Shown here one piece after another: positions 1 to 5,225 of a stretch of DNA of 11,964 bases. This DNA is from Flavobacterium sp. GTDB lineage: Bacteria; Bacteroidota; Bacteroidia; Flavobacteriales; Flavobacteriaceae. Under the pieces are notes generated by a model, which searched no databases, was not told the origin of the DNA, and saw only the letters and a list, made by a program, of their open reading frames with translations. The stretch lies in NCBI GenBank assembly GCA_030152225.1, contig JASLHL010000250.1, forward strand, positions 1-11,964. The letters run 5' to 3'. Each line of letters begins with the position of its first letter. Position 1 is the stretch's first letter. The translations under genes were made by a program, and so were the position numbers.

Positions 1-2
1 TA

Positions 3-215
3 CTGCAAGGCTCCATTGTCCTTGCAGTACGAACTTCTGACGATGCGGATACCGTTCAGTTTGATGTCGCAAGTATACAAGAACAAGCATTTATTTGTGT
101 CAATGAAGCCCATGACTTTCCTACTCATATTACCTATCAAAGGGAAGGAGAAACACTCCATGCGAAAGTGTCAAACAAAGAAATGGAAATTGATTTTACG
201 TTTGTGAAAAAGTAA
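3..215 (+). CDS. C-terminal fragment of a DUF6265-family protein (5' end outside window)
   Basis: The frame starting at base 3 is open from the window edge to TAA at 213-215, giving about 70 residues. The tail contains an F-x-C-V-N-E-A-H-D-F-P-T-H-I-T-Y-Q-R-x-G-E-T-L-H-A-K-V segment. This resembles the C-terminal signature of DUF6265 proteins (a Phe/Asn segment, then D-F-P-x-x-I-x-Y-x-R-x-G-D-x-L-x-A), small beta-rich proteins of unknown function that are often secreted. The N-terminus, and so any signal peptide, lies upstream of the window. The strong hairpin at 251-280 follows the stop by 35 bases and would end this transcript. Another frame is open over 16-207, but its protein resembles nothing I know, so I treat it as a shadow. 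The family assignment is from memory of the motif. Confidence 0.65.
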   Translation: MQGSIVLAVRTSDDADTVQFDVASIQEQAFICVNEAHDFPTHITYQREGETLHAKVSNKEMEIDFTFVKK

Positions 216-250
216 AAGTTTAAAAAGAGTAGAATGAAATAGAGCATAAA

Positions 251-280
251 AAAAGACCTAATCTCTCGATTAGGTCTTTT
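251..280. terminator. Bidirectional intrinsic terminator between the DUF6265 gene and tRNA-Met
   Basis: Bases 251-263 (AAAAGACCTAATC) and 268-280 (GATTAGGTCTTTT) form a perfect 13-bp stem around the 4-base loop TCTC. The stem ends in T-runs on both strands, so it can serve the plus-strand gene ending at 215 and the minus-strand tRNA ending at 287, only 6 bases away. Confidence 0.85.
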
Positions 281-286
281 ACCTTG

Positions 287-360
287 TAGCGAAGACGGGA
301 GTTGAACCCGTGACCTCAGGGTTATGAATCCTGCGCTCTAACCGACTGAGCTACCTCGCC
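287..360 (-). tRNA. tRNA-Met (CAT anticodon), probably elongator
   Basis: The minus strand folds into a complete 74-nt cloverleaf. It has acceptor stem GGCGAGG/CTTCGCT (with G.U pairs at 1:72 and 6:67), TA at positions 8-9, D arm GCTC/GAGC, anticodon loop TTCATAA (anticodon CAT), a 5-nt variable loop AGGTC, T arm ACGGG/CCCGT with loop TTCAACT, and discriminator A. CCA is not encoded, so it must be added after transcription. The anticodon stem CAGGA/CCCTG has an A.C mismatch at its loop end (31:39). The paired 1:72 end and the lack of three consecutive G-C pairs next to the anticodon loop argue against initiator tRNA-fMet. A lysidine-modified tRNA-Ile2 also has a CAT gene anticodon; it is less likely from the overall sequence but not excluded. 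Confidence 0.93.
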
Positions 361-395
361 TTATATTGGACTGCATTATTTTGTTAATGCGAGTG

Positions 396-426
396 CAAAT
401 ATAGAACAAAATATATAGAATGCAAG
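396..426 (-). promoter_or_regulatory. Bacteroidota-type promoter for tRNA-Met
   Basis: On the minus strand, TATATTTG (396-403) fits the -7 consensus TAnnTTTG exactly. CTTG (423-426) matches the -33 TTTG in 3 of 4 bases. The spacing is exactly 19 bases, the preferred value for the Bacteroidota primary sigma factor. Transcription would start about 30 bases upstream of the mature tRNA 5' end at 360, leaving a short leader for RNase P to remove. Confidence 0.7.
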
Positions 427-513
427 GCATTAAAGCCCGATTTTATATAGAGTTTTAAATTTTAACATTTGTTTTTTGTTTTCATTTACTTATCCTATTT
501 GTAATCAAGGACT

Positions 514-526
514 AACAGTTACTGTT
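514..526. other. 13-bp palindrome AACAGTTACTGTT in the spacer between tRNA-Met and the MFS gene
   Basis: AACAGT-T-ACTGTT is a perfect inverted repeat with a single central base. It lies 37 bases downstream of the MFS stop (minus strand). It is not followed by a T-run on the minus strand, where the T-rich stretch (about 531-554) comes before it, so it does not look like a standard terminator. It could be a protein-binding site or chance. The rest of 427-562 is AT-rich with no other structure that I see. Confidence 0.25.
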
Positions 527-562
527 GGCGGAAAATAAAAAAATAAAAAAAAAACGTCTCGA

Positions 563-1798
563 CTAAGCTTTCGGTTTAACCATCTTCCCAACGGTGTAAT
601 TCAAACCAAAGGCTGCAATTAAAAAGAGGGATCCCATGACAATCCACAAGATGTCATAACCAAAGTAGGTAACTAGTTTGGTACCTAAAATCGGAGAGAT
701 AATAAAACCTATGGCAAAAGTTAAACCATTAACGCCCATATAAGAGCCCTTGCTATTATCATCCGCGCGCATAGCGGTTACCGTTGAGGTATAAGGAAAG
801 ATCAGCATTTCTGATATACTCAAAAAAGTAATAGACAAGAAAATAGAGAGGATGCTATGATCCAGTAGGAAAATACCAAAAGCCAATGGTGCAATTAGTG
901 CCCCGTAGAAAATGGTTTTTTGCGTTGTTAAATGGCGTTCAGCCATGTGAACCAACAACATTTCAGTTAGGAAAATTAGCAAACCACTATACCCCAACAC
1001 AATTCCAATCTCTAGTTCCGTGAGTCCACCAACTTTTTCGTAAAAGATGGGTAGGGTACTGAATAGCTGTAAAAAGGCGATCGAATACAACGTACAGAAC
1101 AAGCTGTAGAATAAGAATAAACGATCCTTATATGGAGATTGACGTTGAGTTGTCGACATGCCCAAAGCGATCTCTTCCTCCTCTTCAGCGATGGGGGTCG
1201 GTTTAGGATTTTCTTTGCGCCCTTTAAAGAAATAGATAAAAACAACGGCTGCAAAGAAAGCTGCCCCTGCATTGATGTAAAACAATAAGGCATACGAAAT
1301 AGCCGCTAACATACCTCCCATAGCAGGACCAACAGAGAACCCCAAGTTAACCGCCATTCGGTTTAAAGAAAAAGCACGGGTAATATTCTCAGGTCGCGCG
1401 TATTTGGTGATTGCCACAGAGTTCGCAGGACGAAACATCTCGCTGATGGTACTCTGACAGAAAATCATCACTGCCAAGCTAATCACCGAAGTAAAGTGGG
1501 GGAGTAAGATAAACATGGGAATACTTCCCAATAAACTTAAATACTGTAATTTGTAGTTTCCGATTTTGTCTGTTAGCCAGCCTCCTAACATGGAGCCAAT
1601 CATCGAACCAAGTCCATAACACGCTAAAACATAGCCCGTTTGTTCGTCTTCAAAATGGAGTTCCTTTGACATATAAACACCTAGGAAAGGAAATACCATC
1701 GATCCGGCTCTATTGATTAACATAACGATGGCTAGCATCCAAGAGGCTGAGGATAATCCTCGGTAAGAGTCCAGATAAATTTGGTATATTTTTCTCAT
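563..1798 (-). CDS. Major facilitator superfamily (MFS) transporter, DHA1/MdtH-like
   Basis: This is a 411-residue inner-membrane protein of the usual 12-helix MFS length, probably a proton-coupled exporter of drugs or small metabolites; the substrate cannot be read from sequence. Hydrophobic segments lie at roughly residues 20-42, 55-75, 87-115, 146-170, 172-191, 228-250, 262-284, 296-312, 315-338, 355-375 and 382-402. Loop 2-3 carries MFS motif A (GSMLGGWLTDKIGNYK, about 68-83). R141 to G162 contain the R-x-x-x-x-N ... N-L-G ... G-P-x-x-G-G pattern of the drug/proton antiporter branch. The cytoplasmic loop between helices 6 and 7 is charged, with EEEEE at 205-209. The N-terminus (SYRGLSxxSW ... 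INRAGSMV) is typical of flavobacterial members. The start lies 20 bp downstream of the tdk stop, so the two genes are probably cotranscribed. No clear intrinsic terminator follows the TAG stop. Confidence 0.9.
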   Translation of the reverse strand: MRKIYQIYLDSYRGLSSASWMLAIVMLINRAGSMVFPFLGVYMSKELHFEDEQTGYVLACYGLGSMIGSMLGGWLTDKIGNYKLQYLSLLGSIPMFILLPHFTSVISLAVMIFCQSTISEMFRPANSVAITKYARPENITRAFSLNRMAVNLGFSVGPAMGGMLAAISYALLFYINAGAAFFAAVVFIYFFKGRKENPKPTPIAEEEEEIALGMSTTQRQSPYKDRLFLFYSLFCTLYSIAFLQLFSTLPIFYEKVGGLTELEIGIVLGYSGLLIFLTEMLLVHMAERHLTTQKTIFYGALIAPLAFGIFLLDHSILSIFLSITFLSISEMLIFPYTSTVTAMRADDNSKGSYMGVNGLTFAIGFIISPILGTKLVTYFGYDILWIVMGSLFLIAAFGLNYTVGKMVKPKA

Positions 1799-1818
1799 AA
1801 AGCGTTTAATCTATATAA

Positions 1819-2430
1819 TCAGGGTTTGGGTTTTTCTTTTTTGAGCTTTTCAGCTTCTCGCATTGCGTTGTAGTAAGCCGCTCGGCTTAACGGTTCGTAT
1901 TCATCAGTTTCACCAAGCATAACAATGGCCTCATTTTCGGCCTTTCGGTAGCTGTAATGCGCCAGATTTCCCGTACGGGTACACACCGCGTGTACTTTCG
2001 TGACGTATTCGGCAGTAGCCATTAAGGCAGGCATTGGACCAAATGGATTTCCTTTGAAGTCCATGTCTAGACCAGCAACAATAACGCGAATACCCGAATT
2101 GGCTAAATCATTACACACATTGACAATCTCAGCATCAAAAAATTGCGCCTCATCAATGCCAACGACATCACAACCACTCGCCAATAATCGAATGCTATCT
2201 GCCGTGGGAACAGGCGTTGATCGAATCTCATTCGCATCGTGTGAAACGACGTATTCATCGTGATAACGCGTATCAACAGCAGGTTTAAAAATTTCGACTT
2301 TTTGCTTGGCAAATTGGGCTCTTTTTAATCGGCGAATCAGTTCTTCTGTTTTTCCAGAAAACATTGACCCACAGATTACTTCGATCCATCCAAACTGTTC
2401 TTTGTGATTAACGGGAATTTCTAGAAACAT
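1819..2430 (-). CDS. tdk: Thymidine kinase, type II (TK1-like)
   Basis: This cytoplasmic salvage enzyme phosphorylates thymidine to dTMP with ATP. Its 203 residues suit the family. The P-loop is GSMFSGKT (21-28), the Walker B/catalytic segment GIDEAQFF (91-98) holds the likely catalytic base E94, and the substrate-binding lasso region is around 140-180. Type II kinases normally hold a structural zinc with two Cys-x-x-Cys-like pairs. Here only C150 remains (C-T-R-T at 150-153), and the second pair is replaced by a region around S182-R-A-A, so the zinc site is apparently lost. My recollection is that this variant occurs in other flavobacterial TKs, so it need not mean loss of activity. The start is ATG at 2430. 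The MFS gene follows 20 bp downstream. The C-terminal tail is Lys/Glu-rich (192-203). Confidence 0.96.
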   Translation of the reverse strand: MFLEIPVNHKEQFGWIEVICGSMFSGKTEELIRRLKRAQFAKQKVEIFKPAVDTRYHDEYVVSHDANEIRSTPVPTADSIRLLASGCDVVGIDEAQFFDAEIVNVCNDLANSGIRVIVAGLDMDFKGNPFGPMPALMATAEYVTKVHAVCTRTGNLAHYSYRKAENEAIVMLGETDEYEPLSRAAYYNAMREAEKLKKEKPKP

Positions 2431-2466
2431 TTTGTAATTTTCGGCCTAAAACCAGTAGTTTTTTTG

Positions 2467-2474
2467 TTACTTTG
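2467..2474 (+). promoter_or_regulatory. Candidate -7 element for the acidic-protein/rsmI operon
   Basis: TTACTTTG matches TAnnTTTG at all but one fixed position, and the nearest -33 candidate (TTCG at 2440-2443, spacing 23) is poor. If used, transcription would begin near 2480, giving a leader of about 36 bases before the ATG at 2516 and excluding the GTG at 2474 as a start. It overlaps the tdk promoter region, as expected for a compact divergent promoter. Confidence 0.3.
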
Positions 2475-2481
2475 TGAAGGA

Positions 2482-2489
2482 CAAATTTA
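2482..2489 (-). promoter_or_regulatory. Candidate -7 element for the tdk-MFS operon
   Basis: TAAATTTG on the minus strand matches the Bacteroidota -7 consensus TAnnTTTG exactly and would place the start of transcription about 45 bases upstream of the tdk ATG. No TTTG lies at 17-23 bases upstream; the nearest is TTAG at 23. The call therefore rests on the -7 element alone. Confidence 0.4.
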
Positions 2490-2515
2490 TCAAAAAAAGC
2501 TTGTATAATTTACTA

Positions 2516-3853
2516 ATGAAATTAAAAGTTATGAAGAAAGTCTTAGAGGGAGAGTTGTTGAGCATCGTTCATCGCGTATTGCAGATGAAAGATACAGATG
2601 TAGATAAGTTATATGTTGAAGCCAAAGAACTGTATGAAAAGCTTCAAATTTTAAAATTTTATCAAGATAACCTAGCGTTAGGACTTGTAAAAGACATCAC
2701 TGAAGATCAGTTAGTAGAGAAGTTAAGTGCCGTAGCATTTGCTCAGACAAGTGAAGTAGAAACACCAACACAAATTGAAACAAATCGACAAGAGGAAGAA
2801 GAAAGATCGCAAATCCCGACGGATTTATTGGCGGAAGACTATCCCATTGTCGTAGAAGCAGAAAAAGAGGTTGTTGTAGACTTTGAAGCTTTGCCTTTCG
2901 ATACAGCGGAGGAAAAAGTTGAAGAAATGGAAGAGGAGGAAGCAGAAATAGAAGGTCCTGAATCAAGGATTGAAGAGGAAATAATGGTAGCAGCTGAAAC
3001 GGACGCTATCGAGGAGGAGGAAGAGGAAGAATTGGGCATTCCTATTGCCGAAATCGAAGAGATTACAACGAAGGAAGAAAGTACAGAAGAAGAGGATAAT
3101 TGGACAGAGGAGGAAGAAAATGAAGAGGGAAATGAAGAGGAAGACGATTGGACCGAAGAAGATGTGTTGGAAATAGAAGAAGAATTAGCAGATCAGGCTG
3201 TAGCTGAAAGAGCAAATTCTGCGATTTTCGAAGAGGAGGAAGAAGAAACTGAGAAGCAAGAGGAGGAAGAAGTGGTATTTGCACCGCTAACAGCGAATCA
3301 ACGCGAGGATAACCCTTTTGAAGGCTTTGATTTTGGAGAAATTGAGTTCATCCGAGTAGAAGACATCGCAAAAGAAGACACCATCGTAGTGGATGACAGC
3401 ATGTTTGAACGCGTAGTTGCAGATGCAGCAGCTTCAACGGAAGCAGAAAATCAACCAACTGCGAGTTTCTTTGCGCAACAAATACAAGAGGAAGAAGCAA
3501 AGGAAGAAGAAGAGGTGAAGGAAGAAACAAAAGGGGATAACCAACAAAATATGTTGTTTAACTTAGATCAAGTTTCGGTACGAGAACCTCGAATTGTCAA
3601 AAAATCGATCAATGATATTTACCGCGGTACGATTATGGTAGGATTAAATGATCGCATTGCATTTGAAAAACACTTGTTTGCTAATAGTTCAGAAGATTTT
3701 AATCGCGTATTGTCTCAATTAAATACAGTGAGTACGTACGATGAAGCGAGAAGTTTTGTGGAGCACTTGGTCAAACCAGAGTACAACAATTGGGAAGGAA
3801 AAGAAGAATATGCAGAGCGTTTTATGACGCTAATTGAAAAGCGTTTCGAATAA
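2516..3853 (+). CDS. Glutamate-rich acidic protein of unknown function with a conserved-looking C-terminal domain
   Basis: I do not recognise a named family. From the ATG at 2516 it has 445 residues, about a quarter of them glutamate. Three parts can be seen. Residues 1 to about 70 are helical and mixed-charge (KxLEGELLSIVHRVL; KELYEKLQILKFY). Residues about 90-340 form a low-complexity linker with runs of 4-7 Glu. Residues about 355-445 regain normal composition and look folded (SINDIYRG ... LNDRIAFEKHLF ... DFNRVLSQLNT ... EYAERFMTLIEKRF). The linker holds a short repeat, EEEDNWTEE and EEEDDWTEE. There is no signal peptide or membrane segment, so it is probably cytoplasmic. I recall similar LNDR...LF...LNT tails in hypothetical proteins of other Bacteroidota. 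The frame is also open upstream to a GTG at 2474, but that codon lies in a likely promoter; ATG 2531 is an alternative start. rsmI follows after 5 bp. Confidence 0.85.
   Translation: MKLKVMKKVLEGELLSIVHRVLQMKDTDVDKLYVEAKELYEKLQILKFYQDNLALGLVKDITEDQLVEKLSAVAFAQTSEVETPTQIETNRQEEEERSQIPTDLLAEDYPIVVEAEKEVVVDFEALPFDTAEEKVEEMEEEEAEIEGPESRIEEEIMVAAETDAIEEEEEEELGIPIAEIEEITTKEESTEEEDNWTEEEENEEGNEEEDDWTEEDVLEIEEELADQAVAERANSAIFEEEEEETEKQEEEEVVFAPLTANQREDNPFEGFDFGEIEFIRVEDIAKEDTIVVDDSMFERVVADAAASTEAENQPTASFFAQQIQEEEAKEEEEVKEETKGDNQQNMLFNLDQVSVREPRIVKKSINDIYRGTIMVGLNDRIAFEKHLFANSSEDFNRVLSQLNTVSTYDEARSFVEHLVKPEYNNWEGKEEYAERFMTLIEKRFE
3085..3165 (+). repeat. Short imperfect repeat within the acidic linker (EEEDxWTEE twice)
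   Basis: The encoded motif EEED-[N/D]-WTEE occurs twice, about 16 codons apart, inside the Glu-rich linker of the acidic protein. Tryptophan is otherwise nearly absent from the protein, so the two DxW units stand out. The codons differ between copies (for example gataattggaca against gacgattggacc), which suggests an old duplication or selection at the protein level rather than a recent slippage event. Confidence 0.45.
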
Positions 3854-3858
3854 AAATT

Positions 3859-4530
3859 ATGGGGAAATTATACGTTGTACCAACGCCGATTGGCAACTTA
3901 GAAGACATGACCTTTCGCGCGATTAAAGTGCTGAAAGAAGTAGATTATATTTTAGCGGAGGATACGCGAAATAGCGGCAAGCTGTTAAAGCATTTCGAAG
4001 TGAATACGCCGATGATGAGCCACCACATGCACAATGAGCACAAAACGGTAGAAGGTTTAGTCAAGCGCATGCAAACAGGAGAAACCTTTGCGCTAATTTC
4101 AGATGCGGGAACTCCAGCAATATCAGATCCAGGCTTTTTATTGACAAGAGCATGTGTCGAAAATCAAATTGAAGTAGAGTGTTTACCTGGAGCAACGGCT
4201 TTTGTACCTGCCTTGGTTAACAGTGGATTGCCCAATGATAAATTTGTATTTGAAGGATTCTTGCCAGATAAAAAAGGCCGTCAAACGCGTTATTTGCAGT
4301 TGGCAGAAGAAACGAGAACCATGATCATCTACGTTTCTCCTCATAAATTAGTGAAAACACTAGGGGAGTTTCAAACCTATTTTGGTGAAGATCGCATCAT
4401 CTCCGTTTCTCGAGAGCTGTCGAAATTACACGAAGAAACCGTTAGAGGTTCCGTTTTAGAGGTCCTCAAACACTTCGAAGAAAAACCACCCAAAGGCGAA
4501 ATCGTCGTAGTGGTATCAGGTAAAAAATAA
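3859..4530 (+). CDS. rsmI: 16S rRNA (cytidine(1402)-2'-O)-methyltransferase RsmI
   Basis: RsmI is a SAM-dependent enzyme of the tetrapyrrole-methylase fold that 2'-O-methylates C1402 in the ribosomal decoding centre. Family signatures are plain: VPTPIGNLEDMT (7-18), AEDTR (34-38), the SAM-site motif LISDAGTPAISDPG (about 79-92), PGATAFVPALVNSGLP (about 110-125), FEGFLPDKKGR and the C-terminal PPKGEIVVVV. At 223 residues it is shorter than E. coli RsmI (286 residues), ending soon after the methylase core and lacking the C-terminal extension. This is the usual short form in Bacteroidota as far as I recall. It begins 5 bp after the acidic-protein stop, so the two are almost certainly cotranscribed. 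Its TAA stop merges into the base of the following terminator. Confidence 0.96.
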   Translation: MGKLYVVPTPIGNLEDMTFRAIKVLKEVDYILAEDTRNSGKLLKHFEVNTPMMSHHMHNEHKTVEGLVKRMQTGETFALISDAGTPAISDPGFLLTRACVENQIEVECLPGATAFVPALVNSGLPNDKFVFEGFLPDKKGRQTRYLQLAEETRTMIIYVSPHKLVKTLGEFQTYFGEDRIISVSRELSKLHEETVRGSVLEVLKHFEEKPPKGEIVVVVSGKK

Positions 4531-4577
4531 AAAACAAAAGGAGTTGTACACAAAGGGTATGACTCCTTTTGTTTTTT
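4529..4577 (+). terminator. Intrinsic terminator of the acidic protein-rsmI operon
   Basis: Bases 4529-4544 (AAAAAACAAAAGGAGT) and 4562-4577 (ACTCCTTTTGTTTTTT) form a 16-bp perfect stem. The interior TGTAC/GTATG adds five more pairs (two of them G.U) around a 7-base loop. The 3' arm ends in a T-run. The 5' arm begins in the last two bases of the rsmI stop codon. Confidence 0.85.
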
Positions 4578-4772
4578 ACAACTTCTTCAGCTGAATGACA
4601 AGAGTACTCCCGTGTTTTTTTTGCCAAAGAGGACTAATTACGTCAAGCTATACTAAAACCAAATTTATTTGCCGTTTTTTATTCTGATTTACAAGGAGAG
4701 AACAGAGAAATTGACGCCGAAGGACGGTTAATTATTAACGTTTTAAAAGGGTTAATCCTTGAAATTTTTTGA
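4578..4772. other. Spacer without a recognisable gene, containing the palindrome GTTAATTATTAAC
   Basis: I see no convincing coding region or RNA gene here. A perfect inverted repeat with one central base, GTTAAT-T-ATTAAC, lies at 4727-4739, about 34 bases before the OsmC-gene -7 element. It could be an operator for that promoter or chance in AT-rich sequence. On the plus strand, from about 4588, a reading frame of some 20 codons without an ATG runs to a stop near 4650; it does not look like a gene. Confidence 0.3.
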
Positions 4773-4780
4773 TACATTTG
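4773..4780 (+). promoter_or_regulatory. -7 promoter element for the OsmC-recJ(-asd) cluster
   Basis: TACATTTG matches TAnnTTTG exactly, and its end lies 19 bases before the OsmC-gene ATG at 4800, implying a short leader of roughly 12-15 bases. I find no TTTG at 17-23 bases upstream, so the -33 element is weak or absent. Confidence 0.5.
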
Positions 4781-4799
4781 ATAAAAATGATACTAGATT

Positions 4800-5225
4800 A
4801 TGTCACATAAAGTTACCACTACTTGGTTAGAGAATATGCAATTTGAATCGACGAATCCAAGTGGAGAAACCATGCGAATAGATGCAGGACCAGAAAATGG
4901 AGGAGACAATAAAGGGTTTCGTCCTAAAGCCTTGATGCTATCTGCTTTGGCAGGATGCTCAGGATTAGACGTTGCTTCTTTAATCAAAAAAATGAGATTA
5001 GACGTTGCTGATTTTAAAATTGAAACCGAAGGACTACTAACGGATGAAGATCCTGCTGTATACCATACTGTGCGTGTAGATTACCATTTTTATGGCGATA
5101 ATCTCGATGAAGCCAAACTAAAAAAAGCCGTTGATTTATCGGTCGAAAAATATTGTGGAGTAATGCATATGTTTACGCAATTTGCGAAAGTAGAAACCAC
5201 TATTCATTACCATAAACAACAATAA
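4800..5225 (+). CDS. OsmC/Ohr superfamily protein, YhfA-like
   Basis: This is a 141-residue cytoplasmic protein of standard OsmC-family length. Two conserved cysteines are present in the expected contexts: C53 in ALAGCSGLDV at the start of the central helix, and C119 in EKYCGVMHMF. In Ohr/OsmC enzymes this pair reduces organic hydroperoxides. The sequence is closer to the YhfA-like branch (G-F-R-P-K-A-L-M-L-S-A-L-A-G-C-S-G-x-D-V), whose physiological substrate is not established, so I call a probable thiol peroxidase-like role rather than a specific reaction. The start is ATG 4800, just downstream of a -7 element. The TAA stop overlaps the recJ ATG by one base (TAATG), indicating translational coupling. 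Confidence 0.92.
   Translation: MSHKVTTTWLENMQFESTNPSGETMRIDAGPENGGDNKGFRPKALMLSALAGCSGLDVASLIKKMRLDVADFKIETEGLLTDEDPAVYHTVRVDYHFYGDNLDEAKLKKAVDLSVEKYCGVMHMFTQFAKVETTIHYHKQQ

Noticed and set aside
16..207. Open plus-strand frame of 63 codons beginning with ATC/ATG-like sequence at the left edge
   Set aside because: It lies out of frame over the DUF6265-like coding end at 3-215, which has recognisable family sequence; the alternative protein has no recognisable features.
2474..2515. GTG start giving a 459-residue acidic protein
   Set aside because: The GTG overlaps a candidate -7 promoter element, and the 14 added residues (KDKFIKKSLYNLL) look like translated leader; ATG 2516 is preferred.
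2697..3530. Several minus-strand open frames rich in Ser or Leu opposite the acidic gene
   Set aside because: Runs of GAA/GAG codons read backwards give Ser- and Leu-rich frames free of stops; these are compositional artefacts of the Glu-rich gene.
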